A stretch of 64,000 bases of DNA from Bacteroidaceae bacterium (GTDB taxonomy: Bacteria > Bacteroidota > Bacteroidia > Bacteroidales > Bacteroidaceae). Under the pieces are notes generated by a model that worked only from the letters and a program-made list of their open reading frames with translations, searched no databases and was not told the DNA's origin. The stretch lies in the NCBI GenBank assembly GCA_017427065.1, contig JAFRTL010000005.1:1-64000 (forward strand), written 5' to 3'. The position numbers and the translations under genes were made by a program. Positions 6,917 to 15,364 of the stretch are shown piece by piece (the first letter of the stretch is position 1; every line of letters begins with the position of its first letter).

Positions 6917-9862
6917 TTATAATGTTTGCTTTACTTCAATCTCTTCGTATGTCTCAATGATATCACCTGGTTTGATGTCGTTGCAAGCCACCAGACTAAT
7001 ACCGCACTCGAAATTGGTACCGACTTCCTTGACATCGTCTTTGAAACGCTTCAAGGCATTGATGTTGCCAGTGAAGATCACGATACCATCGCGAATCAAA
7101 CGTGCACGATCGGAACGCTTTACCTTACCTGTCTTCACCATCGCACCAGCTACCATACCAACCTTACTGATGTTGAATACTTCACGCACTTCGATGGTAG
7201 AGGTCACCTGCTCCTTCAACGTTGGTGCCAACATACCCTCCATAGCCGACTTCACCTCTTCGATGGCATCGTAGATGATAGAGTACTTGCGGATGTCCAC
7301 ACCTTCTTGCTCAGCAAGTTTGGCTGCAGCAGTAGAAGGACGAACCTGGAAGCCCACAATAATGGCATCGCTGGCAGCAGCCAAGGTCACATCAGACTCA
7401 GAAATCTGTCCTACACCCTTATGGATGACATTCACCTGAATCTTATCCGTAGAAAGTTTGATAAGTGAATCGCTCAAGGCTTCTACTGAACCGTCCACAT
7501 CACCCTTAACGATAATGTTGAGTTCATGGAAGTCGCCCAAAGCCAAGCGGCGTCCCACTTCATCGAGGGTCAGCATCTTGGTGGTGCGCAGGCCCTGCTC
7601 ACGCTGCAACTGCTCGCGCTTGTTGGCTATCTCGCGTGCTTCCTGTTCTGTCTCGAAGACATGGAAGGTATCACCTGCTGCAGGGGCACCATTCAAACCC
7701 AGTATCAAAGCAGGCTCTGCTGGTCCTGCTTCCTTGAGTTTCTGGTTGCGCTCGTTGAACATCGCCTTCACACGTCCGAAACAAGAACCTGCCAATACGA
7801 TATCACCCTGCTTCAAGGTACCATTGCTTACAAGCACAGTTGCCAGGTAGCCACGACCACGGTCGAGAGAAGACTCAATGATAGAACCCGTAGCGCGACG
7901 GTTTGGATTGGCCTTCAGGTCGAGCATCTCTGCTTCCAAAAGCACCTTCTCCATCAGTTCCTTCACACCAATACCCTTCTTGGCACTGATGTCCTGACTC
8001 TGATACTTACCACCCCACTCTTCTACCATCATGTTCATGGCAGCGAGTTCTTCCTTGATCTTATCTGGATTTGCACCTGGCTTATCAATCTTGTTAATCG
8101 CGAATACAATAGGTACACCAGCAGCTTGTGCATGGTTGATAGCCTCACGCGTCTGAGGCATCACATTATCATCAGCAGCCACGATGATGATGGCAATATC
8201 CGTCACTTTGGCACCACGGGCACGCATGGCAGTGAACGCCTCATGTCCAGGGGTATCGAGGAAGGTGATGCGACGGCCGTCGTCCAACTTCACATTGTAG
8301 GCACCGATGTGCTGGGTGATACCACCAGCCTCACCAGCGATCACGTTACTCTTGCGGATATAGTCCAGAAGACTGGTCTTACCATGGTCCACATGACCCA
8401 TCACCGTAACGATAGGAGCACGTGGCTGCAGGTCTTCCTCCTTGTCGGCCTCTTCCACGATGGCCTGGGAAACCTCTGCACTGACATACTCCGTCTTGAA
8501 GCCGAACTCCTCTGCCACCAAGTTGATGGTCTCAGCATCCAAACGCTGGTTAATACTTACCATTATACCCACACTCATACAGGTACTGATGACCTGAGTC
8601 ACGGAGATGTTCATCATGTTGGCAAGCTCGTTGGCAGTTACGAACTCTGTCAGCTTCAGGATCTTGCTTTCTGCCAACTCCTGGTTCTCCAGTTCCTGCA
8701 TGCGGCTTTCGGCCAGTTCACGTTTCTCCTTGCGGTACTTGGCACCCTTACTCTTGCTCTTGTTGGTCAGACGAGCCAGTGTCTCTTTTACCTGACGAGC
8801 TACATCTTCCTCATTCACATCCTGATGAGAGGTTACCTTACCTTTAAAACGGTCTTTCTGTTTCTTGCCACCATTTTGCTGTGCGGCCTGGCCCTTTTCA
8901 TCCTTACGGCCATTCTTGCCTCCCCCTTGATAGCTCTGTACATTATTGATATCGACCTTACCGCCACCTATACGATTGCGTTTCTTCTTGCCTTGGCTTT
9001 CTGCATTCTGACCCTCGCGATCTTCCTTGCTGTCCTTGCCACGTTTATTATCATCATGACGGATTTCCTTCAAGATGGATTCCTTCATTTGCTTACGCTG
9101 ATCCTGACGCAGTTTCTCCTTCTCAGCACGTTCTTTTTTGCGCTCCTCCTTAGACTTCTTCTTTGGACGGGTTTGCTGATTCAATGCCGCCAAGTCAATC
9201 TGGCCGATGACATTGATCTTGGAAACGATTTCCTCACCTTTCAATCGGAAAACATCCTCAACCTCAGGAGCCTCTTCCACAGGCTCTTCTTCCTCAACAG
9301 GCTCAACCTTAGGCTGAGGGATTTCTGGTTTTGGTGTCTCTACCTTAGGTGCTGGGGCAACCTCTACAGGCTTCTCCTCCTGAACAGGTTCAATTGGAAC
9401 TTCTTCCTTCTTCTCTGATACTGCTTCAGGTTTCTCAGTCTTTGCTGGTTTTTCCTTTACAGCCGACTTTTCAGGAGCTGTGCGTTGGTTAAGCTTATCC
9501 AGATCGATGTGTCCTACTTGCTTGAAACGAGGCTTGGAATCTTCAGGAACTTCCGTCTTGATCTCTGCAACTTTCTTCTCCTCCACCTTTGGTGTTTCTA
9601 CCACAACAGGTTTTGCAGGAGCAGGCTTATCGACAGGTTTGGGCTTCTGCTCTTGCTGCATCATACGTTTACCTAAACGTTCACTCTGCAGCTTCAGATC
9701 CTTGTCGCTCTTGAACTCCTGCTTCAGCAAGTCGAACTGTTCCTCCGTAATCTTGGTGTTGGGATTCTCCTCTACGGTGAACCCCTTCTTCTGCAAGAAC
9801 TCTACGGCAGTAGAGATCGACACGTTTAAATCTCTTGTAACTTTATTCAGTCTTATAGCCAT
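6917..9862 (-). CDS. infB: Translation initiation factor IF-2
   Basis: IF-2 is the GTPase that brings initiator tRNA to the small ribosomal subunit. An IF2_N domain covers residues 1-50. A long charged linker rich in Lys, Glu, Pro and Val runs to about residue 400, and a second IF2_N-like domain follows at about 405-465. The G domain starts near residue 485 with [14 protein letters not shown], then [25 protein letters not shown] and SAKKGIG. The C-terminal half carries domains II-IV. The total length of 981 is long because of the linker, as is common in Bacteroidetes. It follows nusA by 17 nt. Confidence 0.96.
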   Translation of the reverse strand: MAIRLNKVTRDLNVSISTAVEFLQKKGFTVEENPNTKITEEQFDLLKQEFKSDKDLKLQSERLGKRMMQQEQKPKPVDKPAPAKPVVVETPKVEEKKVAEIKTEVPEDSKPRFKQVGHIDLDKLNQRTAPEKSAVKEKPAKTEKPEAVSEKKEEVPIEPVQEEKPVEVAPAPKVETPKPEIPQPKVEPVEEEEPVEEAPEVEDVFRLKGEEIVSKINVIGQIDLAALNQQTRPKKKSKEERKKERAEKEKLRQDQRKQMKESILKEIRHDDNKRGKDSKEDREGQNAESQGKKKRNRIGGGKVDINNVQSYQGGGKNGRKDEKGQAAQQNGGKKQKDRFKGKVTSHQDVNEEDVARQVKETLARLTNKSKSKGAKYRKEKRELAESRMQELENQELAESKILKLTEFVTANELANMMNISVTQVISTCMSVGIMVSINQRLDAETINLVAEEFGFKTEYVSAEVSQAIVEEADKEEDLQPRAPIVTVMGHVDHGKTSLLDYIRKSNVIAGEAGGITQHIGAYNVKLDDGRRITFLDTPGHEAFTAMRARGAKVTDIAIIIVAADDNVMPQTREAINHAQAAGVPIVFAINKIDKPGANPDKIKEELAAMNMMVEEWGGKYQSQDISAKKGIGVKELMEKVLLEAEMLDLKANPNRRATGSIIESSLDRGRGYLATVLVSNGTLKQGDIVLAGSCFGRVKAMFNERNQKLKEAGPAEPALILGLNGAPAAGDTFHVFETEQEAREIANKREQLQREQGLRTTKMLTLDEVGRRLALGDFHELNIIVKGDVDGSVEALSDSLIKLSTDKIQVNVIHKGVGQISESDVTLAAASDAIIVGFQVRPSTAAAKLAEQEGVDIRKYSIIYDAIEEVKSAMEGMLAPTLKEQVTSTIEVREVFNISKVGMVAGAMVKTGKVKRSDRARLIRDGIVIFTGNINALKRFKDDVKEVGTNFECGISLVACNDIKPGDIIETYEEIEVKQTL

Positions 9863-9879
9863 CTACAATCCTTTCTTTT

Positions 9880-11142
9880 TTACTCTTCCTCAAACTCACG
9901 GCGCAGGATGTTCAGTACCTCATCCACCGTTTCTTCTTCAAGGTCTGTTTTCTCAATTATCATATCACGCGGAGCGTTCAAGGCAGACTTTGCAGTCTCG
10001 ATGCCCATCTCCTGGAATGCATCGATAATCCAACCATCAATCTCATCACGGAATTCATCAAGCATGATGTCTTCCTCTTCTGGAGTGCCTTGAATTTCAC
10101 GGTAAACATCGATGGTATAGCCCGTGAGCATACTTGCCAACTTGATGTTCAGACCACCCTTACCAATGGCAAGTGATACCTCTTCAGGTTTCAGATATAC
10201 ATCGGCACGCTTCTCTTCATCGTTGAGCTTAATGCTGCTCACTGTGGCAGGACTAAGGGCACGCTGGATGAAAAGTTGCGTATTGCTAGTGTAATTTATC
10301 ACGTCAATATTCTCATTTCTCAACTCACGTACGATGCCATGTATACGGCTACCCTTCACACCTACGCATGCGCCTACAGGGTCGATACGATCGTCATAAC
10401 TCTCTACAGCAATCTTGGCACGTTCACCAGGAATACGGGCAATGCGCTTGATAGTAATCAATCCATCGTTAATCTCTGGTACTTCCAACTCAAAAAGACG
10501 CTGCAAGAATAACGGACTGGTACGACTAAGGATAATCTTTGGATTGTTGTTCTGATTGTCCACACGCTCCACCACGGCACGTACAGTCTCACCCTTGCGG
10601 TAGAAATCGGTAGGAATCTGTTCCTGCTTTGGGAGCAAGAGGTCGTTGTTCTCATCATCAACCAACAATATTTCTTTCTTCCAAATCTGATAAACCTCAG
10701 CACTTACCAATTGACCTACGCGATCTATGTATTTTGCATAAAGTGAATCTTTCTGCAACTCCAGAATCTTTGCTGCCAACGTCTGGCGCAAAGTCAGAAT
10801 GGCACGACGACCAAACTTGCTGAAATCCACTAAATCGGTGAACTCTTCACCTACCTCAATATCAGGTACCACCTTACTGGCTTCACTCAGACTAACCTGA
10901 GTATTAGTATCTGCCACTTCATCATCGGGCACAACCTCACGGTTGCGGCGAATTTCCAAGTCACCCTTGTCAGGGTTCACAATCACATCATAGTTCTCAT
11001 CACTGCCGAAGATTTTCGCAATCACACTGCGGAAACTCTCTTCAAGCACATTCACCAACGTCGCGGTGTCCAGATTGTCTTTGTCTTGACGGAAAGTTTT
11101 GAAAATATCCATCAATGACTCTGTTTCCTGTTTCTTTGCCAT
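9880..11142 (-). CDS. nusA: Transcription termination/antitermination factor NusA
   Basis: NusA binds RNA polymerase and nascent RNA and controls pausing, termination and antitermination. The 420-residue protein has the N-terminal polymerase-binding domain, an S1 domain around residues 130-200, and two KH domains (GVKGSRIHGIVRELRNENID and IGKGGLNIKLASMLTG). It lacks the extra C-terminal acidic repeats of enterobacterial NusA, so its length is normal for the phylum. It starts 5 nt after rimP. Confidence 0.95.
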   Translation of the reverse strand: MAKKQETESLMDIFKTFRQDKDNLDTATLVNVLEESFRSVIAKIFGSDENYDVIVNPDKGDLEIRRNREVVPDDEVADTNTQVSLSEASKVVPDIEVGEEFTDLVDFSKFGRRAILTLRQTLAAKILELQKDSLYAKYIDRVGQLVSAEVYQIWKKEILLVDDENNDLLLPKQEQIPTDFYRKGETVRAVVERVDNQNNNPKIILSRTSPLFLQRLFELEVPEINDGLITIKRIARIPGERAKIAVESYDDRIDPVGACVGVKGSRIHGIVRELRNENIDVINYTSNTQLFIQRALSPATVSSIKLNDEEKRADVYLKPEEVSLAIGKGGLNIKLASMLTGYTIDVYREIQGTPEEEDIMLDEFRDEIDGWIIDAFQEMGIETAKSALNAPRDMIIEKTDLEEETVDEVLNILRREFEEE

Positions 11143-11147
11143 TTCTG

Positions 11148-11615
11148 CTATTTGAATTTAATTATTTGTTTCACGTAATCAGTCTCAGCTTGGTTCAGTG
11201 TAGCATCTTGCTCAACTGTCTTAGGGCGTTTCATGCCTTCCTCCTTGACCTTCACCTGCATGGTCAATGTGATATTGTCGCCATCAACTTCTTTAAGTAC
11301 GCCCGTAAGCTTCCGTCCGTCGCGCATCTTAACTTCCACCTCTTGTCCTAAACAGTTCTGAAACTGTTGTGCAACTTTCAGAGGCTGTCCAATACCAGCA
11401 GAGCCAACTTCCAAATCATAGTTGTCAATTTCCCCATTAAGCTTAGATTCAATGTATTGGCTCAAAGCCACACAGTCTTCAATCCATACACCTTCCTTTT
11501 GGTCAATTTCAACCGTAATCTTGTTGTCGGAACCAATCTGGAGATCAACCAGGAAATACTCCTTACCCTCCAGCCACTCATTCACCACCTGCTCGATTTG
11601 TTCTTTTACTATCAT
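11148..11615 (-). CDS. rimP: Ribosome maturation factor RimP
   Basis: RimP helps assemble the 30S subunit. The 155-residue protein shows the typical features: EQVVNEWLEGKEYFLVDLQI at the start, a DCVALSQYIESKL segment, DNYDLEVGSAGIGQPLK (usually EVSSPGxxRPL), and a C-terminal Sm-like beta part. The rimP-nusA-infB order is conserved in bacteria and supports the call. It is the first gene of the operon, downstream of a promoter and an apparent transcription attenuator. Confidence 0.93.
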   Translation of the reverse strand: MIVKEQIEQVVNEWLEGKEYFLVDLQIGSDNKITVEIDQKEGVWIEDCVALSQYIESKLNGEIDNYDLEVGSAGIGQPLKVAQQFQNCLGQEVEVKMRDGRKLTGVLKEVDGDNITLTMQVKVKEEGMKRPKTVEQDATLNQAETDYVKQIIKFK

Positions 11616-11635
11616 TCGATTTTAAGTTTATAAAT

Positions 11636-11660
11636 AAAAAAGAGGAGCTCTCAGCCCCTC
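11636..11660 (-). terminator. Intrinsic terminator in the rimP leader (possible attenuator)
   Basis: On the minus strand GAGGGGCT, loop GAG, then AGCTCCTC form an 8-bp stem (one G-U pair) followed directly by six T. It lies inside the predicted leader, after the promoter and before the rimP start. No plus-strand gene ends here, so it cannot be an ordinary 3' terminator. Confidence 0.65.
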
Positions 11661-11681
11661 CTCAACTTCAACTTTCCGCTG

Positions 11682-11711
11682 CAAAGATAGCGTTTTTCTA
11701 TATAAAAACAA
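11682..11711 (-). promoter_or_regulatory. Promoter of the rimP-nusA-infB-cvpA-suf operon
   Basis: On the minus strand, TTG at 11711-11709 is followed after 19 bp by TATCTTTG at 11689-11682. The predicted start is near 11677, which gives a leader of about 60 nt. Confidence 0.7.
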
Positions 11712-11758
11712 AAAGAATAAGAAAAAAACACTACCTTTACAGGGTAAAATACAGAAAT

Positions 11759-12151
11759 ATGAGACTGAAACATCTACAAACCAACCGCCAATTCATGATA
11801 GGAAACAGCATTGTGTTTATTGGCGTTATCTTCGTAGTGGTGCTTTTTATCTACCTCAGTTTGCGTATGCAAGCACAGAAAAGCGACCATCACTACTACA
11901 ATGAAGTCTATAACATCGGCTTAGTACAAGGTTTTGCTGGACACGACTTTACGGTTTATATGAACGATAGTATTGTGTTCGATGGAACAATCACTCAAGA
12001 GCCTCAGCGAATTGAAGTGAAACGTTTTGCAGAAGAAACATCTTTGCTTATCGTAAATAAGGCAACTGAACAAGTGGTGGTTTTTGAACTTCCTAATGAT
12101 GGGGGCACCTTCAGCTTCGAGAGGAATGACGAAGAAATAAGTATGCGATAA
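11759..12151 (+). CDS. Small membrane-anchored protein of unknown function
   Basis: I do not recognise the family. The 130-residue protein has a short basic cytoplasmic start (MRLKHLQTNRQFMIGN) and one strong membrane segment at about residues 15-34. A hydrophilic domain of about 95 residues follows, probably beta-rich and probably in the periplasm, containing GFAGHDFTVYMNDSIVFDG. It diverges from the rimP operon and is followed 22 nt later by a serine hydrolase gene, so the two may be co-transcribed. Confidence 0.65.
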   Translation: MRLKHLQTNRQFMIGNSIVFIGVIFVVVLFIYLSLRMQAQKSDHHYYNEVYNIGLVQGFAGHDFTVYMNDSIVFDGTITQEPQRIEVKRFAEETSLLIVNKATEQVVVFELPNDGGTFSFERNDEEISMR

Positions 12152-12173
12152 TAAACATTATATACCTGTTTTT

Positions 12174-13232
12174 ATGAGAAGATTTATCATTTGTTGCCTA
12201 CTCATCCTGACAGCAATGATGGGCAGCGGAGCCTGGGCACAGTCATTGCCACGTGCAGATGCTCCGAAAGTAGTGAAGAAAGCCATGAAGAAGTATCTCA
12301 AGGCAGTAGACAAAGAGAAGCAAGACTTGCACAGCATCATGGTGGTGCAGCATGGCAAGGTGCTTTTTGCAACCTGGCGCAGCGAAGGCCAAGAAAACGT
12401 GCCTCATGTGCTGCATTCCGTCAGTAAGACATTCACTTCCACAGCCGTAGGCTTGGCTATCAGCGAGGGAAAACTCAAACTCACTGATAAACTGATTTCT
12501 TTCTTCCCTGACAAGTTGCCAGAGGTGGTTAGCGATAATCTGAAAGCCATTACCGTGCGTGATCTGCTGACCATGAATTGCGGACATGACACGGATCCTA
12601 CAGGAAGCATACGCAATGTGGAGGGCAACGATTGGGCAAAAGCATTCCTCGCCTATCCCGTGGAACACAAGCCTGGCACCTTCTACTGTTACAACAGCCT
12701 TGGCACCTATATGCTCTCTGCCATCGTGCAGATAGTCACAGGCGAAAAAGTGGTAGATTACCTTTACCCACGCCTCTTCCAACCCCTAGGTATCGAGAAA
12801 CCCCGTTGGGATGAGAGTCCGCAGGGCATCAACACAGGTGGATGGGGACTCTATCTGAAGACCGAAGACTTGGCTAAGATGGGTCAATTGCTGCTCCAAG
12901 GCGGCAAGTGGAACGGTCGCCAACTGGTACCAGAGGAGTGGATCAAGGAAGCCTCTTCTGCCCAAGTACCTTGCCAACCCGCAGGCATGAAGCCCGATAT
13001 GGTGGAGAAGGCAGGACTGACCAAGGAAAACAGCGATTGGGTGCAGGGCTATGGTTACCAAATGTGGCGCTGCCGTCACAACGCCTTCCGCGCAGATGGT
13101 GCCAACGGTCAGTACATCCTCGTGCTTCCTGACCAAGATGCTGTGATTGCCGTCACTGCCAATATCGGCAATATGCAAGGCGAGATCAATCTCATTTGGG
13201 ACAATATCCTGCCAGCGTTACAGCAGAACTGA
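12174..13232 (+). CDS. Secreted serine hydrolase, beta-lactamase/PBP-like fold
   Basis: The N-terminus MRRFIICCLLILTAMMGSGA-WAQ is a signal peptide. The body fits the class C beta-lactamase-like family (PF00144), which includes esterases, D-aminopeptidases and PBP-like enzymes. The SxxK motif is in HSVSKTFTS, a YCYNS segment stands at the Tyr-x-Asn position, and FRADGANGQYILVLPDQD is the third-motif region seen in esterase-like members. The 352-residue length is normal. Nothing indicates that it hydrolyses beta-lactam drugs; the substrate is unknown. A strong terminator follows at 13354. Confidence 0.8.
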   Translation: MRRFIICCLLILTAMMGSGAWAQSLPRADAPKVVKKAMKKYLKAVDKEKQDLHSIMVVQHGKVLFATWRSEGQENVPHVLHSVSKTFTSTAVGLAISEGKLKLTDKLISFFPDKLPEVVSDNLKAITVRDLLTMNCGHDTDPTGSIRNVEGNDWAKAFLAYPVEHKPGTFYCYNSLGTYMLSAIVQIVTGEKVVDYLYPRLFQPLGIEKPRWDESPQGINTGGWGLYLKTEDLAKMGQLLLQGGKWNGRQLVPEEWIKEASSAQVPCQPAGMKPDMVEKAGLTKENSDWVQGYGYQMWRCRHNAFRADGANGQYILVLPDQDAVIAVTANIGNMQGEINLIWDNILPALQQN

Positions 13233-13257
13233 TCATTCCGTCTTCAGTCGCTCCTCC

Positions 13258-13350
13258 TCAAGATCCAAAACGGCCCACGAAGAGTCGGATGGTCTCCTCG
13301 CTGATCTCATGATGCTCGCGATTGAGGTGGTTATGAAGTTGAATTTCAAA
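13258..13350 (-). pseudogene. Short coding-like remnant without a start
   Basis: The minus strand is open from 13386 to a stop at 13258 and reads FEIQLHNHLNREHHEISEET then IRLFVGRFGS. The composition looks like a real protein C-terminus, but there is no start codon and the upstream end overlaps a terminator. I do not recognise the family. It could be the tail of a lost gene or chance. Confidence 0.25.
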
Positions 13351-13353
13351 AAT

Positions 13354-13387
13354 AAAAGGACTTTGCTCACGCAAGGTCCTTTTTATT
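13354..13387. terminator. Bidirectional intrinsic terminator
   Basis: AAAAGGAC at 13354-13361 pairs with GTCCTTTT at 13376-13383, extended by TTGC/GCAA inside. T or A runs lie on both sides. It separates the hydrolase gene from the convergent sigma/anti-sigma pair. Confidence 0.8.
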
Positions 13388-13499
13388 TAGTTAGCGTTTA
13401 TGAGATTTTGAGAGAATCAGAAACTTCACAGCTTCATTATCAATAGTCAACTTATGATACACTAACTATACATTATGTTTAAAGCAAATGAAAAAATTT

Positions 13500-13997
13500 C
13501 TAGTTATTGTTTAACTCCTCCTTGTCCAGCACTTTCACAACATCCAGACTATCTGTCGCCAACTTTTCCACTTTCACATTCTCTTCAGAAAGAGCTACGG
13601 AAGGTGCAGAAATCTGATTGCCAATCGTGTCGGAAGGAATAATATCCTGCTGACCAACAGAGAAGGAATGTTCCAAGAGATTACCTAATAGCAACAGCAA
13701 TGCAATAGCAGCAGCAGCTTTTAACATCGGCATCAAGCGTGTAAACAACGTTACTCTACGTGCTTTCACTACGGGTGCCTGCTCTATCTTTTCCAAGATG
13801 CGAGCATCAAAATCTGCACTCAGATGAGCTTCCGACTGTGTCTGCTGATAAACAAACAAGTCGCGATAAGGCAACAATGATGACGGCACATCCTCTTCAT
13901 AGAAGAATCGACGAAGCATAGCCTCCTCTTCTAGGGTGGTCTCACACGCCCAATAGCGTTCCAACAATTCTTCAATGTGTCTAGAGTCCATAGCCAT
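13500..13997 (-). CDS. Putative membrane anti-sigma factor
   Basis: The 165-residue protein starts with a cytoplasmic part of about 90 residues (HIEELLERYWACETTLEEE, LRRFFYEED). It has one membrane segment at about 93-110 (MLKAAAAIALLLLLGNLL) and a short polar end outside. This layout and its position, overlapping the ECF sigma gene by 17 nt, are those of anti-sigma factors that hold the sigma factor at the membrane. It lacks a recognisable zinc-binding anti-sigma motif, so the role is inferred from topology and context. The first stretch is common in Bacteroidetes genes placed after ECF sigma genes. Confidence 0.6.
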   Translation of the reverse strand: MAMDSRHIEELLERYWACETTLEEEAMLRRFFYEEDVPSSLLPYRDLFVYQQTQSEAHLSADFDARILEKIEQAPVVKARRVTLFTRLMPMLKAAAAIALLLLLGNLLEHSFSVGQQDIIPSDTIGNQISAPSVALSEENVKVEKLATDSLDVVKVLDKEELNNN

Positions 13998-14487
13998 CTG
14001 TTTTAATAAACTGCTGCCTGATCTTCTGCCTTGCTCGGAAGAGATAGACTTTCACCTGCTCTTCACTCAGCTGCAATGCCTCGGCAATTTCCTGATAACT
14101 TTTCCCTTCTACATCACGAAGGTGAAAAACATCACGTTGTGTTTCGGGCAACTGGCTTAGAAACTTCCTAAGAAGTTCCATACGCTCGCTTTCCACCAAC
14201 TGGTCATAGGGAGTAGATGCAGTGGCTTGGTCATGTTCGGCAGTGAGTTCTACATGTTGTGCATCTTTCTTCTCGCGTGCATCCAATGCCAAATGCTTGG
14301 CAATAGTAACGCAAAAAGCCTCTAACGACTTCACATCAGATAGCTCCTGCCTTTTGTTCCATGCCCTAATCAACGTTTCTTGCACAATGTCCTCAGCCTC
14401 TTCCCTATGTAGGATAATCCTGAAAGCTACTCTGAAAAGTTTGTCTTTCAGCGGGAGAACATCATCATGAAAGTTGATTTCTTGCAT
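13981..14487 (-). CDS. ECF-type RNA polymerase sigma factor
   Basis: Region 2 is DKLFRVAFRIILHREEAEDI followed by VQETLIRAWN. Region 4 is LPETQRDVFHLRDVEGKSYQ followed by EIAEALQLSEEQVKVYLFRA. The length of about 168 residues is right for an ECF factor, which directs RNA polymerase to a specialised promoter set. I start at the ATG at 14487 (MQEINFHDD); an earlier in-frame start at 14517 is less likely. The end overlaps the putative anti-sigma gene. It follows argB by about 60 nt on the same strand. The regulon cannot be read from the window. Confidence 0.88.
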   Translation of the reverse strand: MQEINFHDDVLPLKDKLFRVAFRIILHREEAEDIVQETLIRAWNKRQELSDVKSLEAFCVTIAKHLALDAREKKDAQHVELTAEHDQATASTPYDQLVESERMELLRKFLSQLPETQRDVFHLRDVEGKSYQEIAEALQLSEEQVKVYLFRARQKIRQQFIKTDGYGL

Positions 14488-14546
14488 CTCTCTATAAACA
14501 AGACGGATTAACTGCAAAAAAGTTACAGCCTAACTAGAAAAAAAAT

Positions 14547-15320
14547 TTAAGGTATCATAAGTGTACCGCCTTGGCCGTCGATGGCAGTAGAGGAGGTGAT
14601 GTACACCTTACTTACTCCTGCATCGAGTGCGCCAAAGGCGTTCTCAAGTTTCGGTATCATACCGCTGTTGATAATGCCTGTAGCCACCAACTCACGGAAT
14701 TCTTCACGATTGATCGAAGGGATTACGCTTGCATCGTCATTTTCATCACGAAGTACGCCTGGTTTCTCAAAACAATAAACCAAGGTAACATCAAAAACTT
14801 GTGCCAAAGCTTTGGCTGTTTCCCCAGCGATAGTATCTGCATTAGTGTTCAAGAGGTTTCCTTTTCCATCGTGAGTCAACGGAGCCATGACAGGCACAAC
14901 TCCTTGATGGATTAAGGAAGCCAGGTGTTCCACATTAGCTTGCTTCACATCGCCCACAAAACCATAATCCACCTCTTTTACAGGTCGCTTGTCAGAAAGC
15001 AGCACATTAAGGTCGGCGCCAGTAAGTCCAAGAGCATTAATGCCACGTGCCTGCAATCCTGCCACGATGTTCTTATTGACCAACCCACCATAAACCATCG
15101 TCACCACTTTCAGCATCTCTACATCGGTAATACGACGACCATTGACCATCTTTGTCTCAATACCCAATTGTGTCGCCATCTTCGTAGCAGAACGCCCACC
15201 TCCATGAACAAGTACTTTGTAACCAGGAATGGCAGCAAAGTCGTCAAGCAGTCGCTGCAGCGTGGTGTCTTCTTCTACAATCTTGCCACCAACCTTGATG
15301 ACCACTAAAGGGGATTTCAA
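14547..15320 (-). CDS. argB: Acetylglutamate kinase
   Basis: The enzyme phosphorylates N-acetylglutamate in the second step of arginine (ornithine) synthesis. Key blocks are VIKVGGKIVEE at the start, VLVHGGGRSATKMA for substrate and phosphate binding, VNGRRIT, LTGADLNVL, and NTNADTIAGETAKAL. About 257 residues is normal. No ATG is available: the likely start is TTG at 15320, giving MKSPLVVIKVGG, which aligns with relatives. A TTG at 15341 would add seven residues encoded by heptamer repeats. It follows speA by 20-45 nt and probably shares its transcript. Confidence 0.92.
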   Translation of the reverse strand: MKSPLVVIKVGGKIVEEDTTLQRLLDDFAAIPGYKVLVHGGGRSATKMATQLGIETKMVNGRRITDVEMLKVVTMVYGGLVNKNIVAGLQARGINALGLTGADLNVLLSDKRPVKEVDYGFVGDVKQANVEHLASLIHQGVVPVMAPLTHDGKGNLLNTNADTIAGETAKALAQVFDVTLVYCFEKPGVLRDENDDASVIPSINREEFRELVATGIINSGMIPKLENAFGALDAGVSKVYITSSTAIDGQGGTLMIP

Positions 15321-15345
15321 TTCACAATTCACAATTGACAATTAA
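15318..15345. repeat. CAATTCA-type heptamer repeat at the argB start
   Basis: Four consecutive 7-bp units (CAATTCA, CAATTCA, CAATTGA, CAATTAA) fill most of the speA-argB gap and overlap the argB start codon. Confidence 0.75.
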
Positions 15346-15364
15346 CTTCGTTGATTATTTTCAA

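Noticed and set aside
7526-9418. A 630-codon open frame opposite infB
   Set aside because: It is the complement of the IF-2 linker and G domain, with long low-complexity Leu/Phe runs and no recognisable domain.
12174-13232. Beta-lactam resistance gene
   Set aside because: The fold family is right, but the motifs match esterase or peptidase-like members, and the family is broad. Resistance is not supported.
15320-15341. Upstream TTG start of argB
   Set aside because: It adds seven residues encoded by the heptamer array, and relatives begin at the position of the TTG at 15320.
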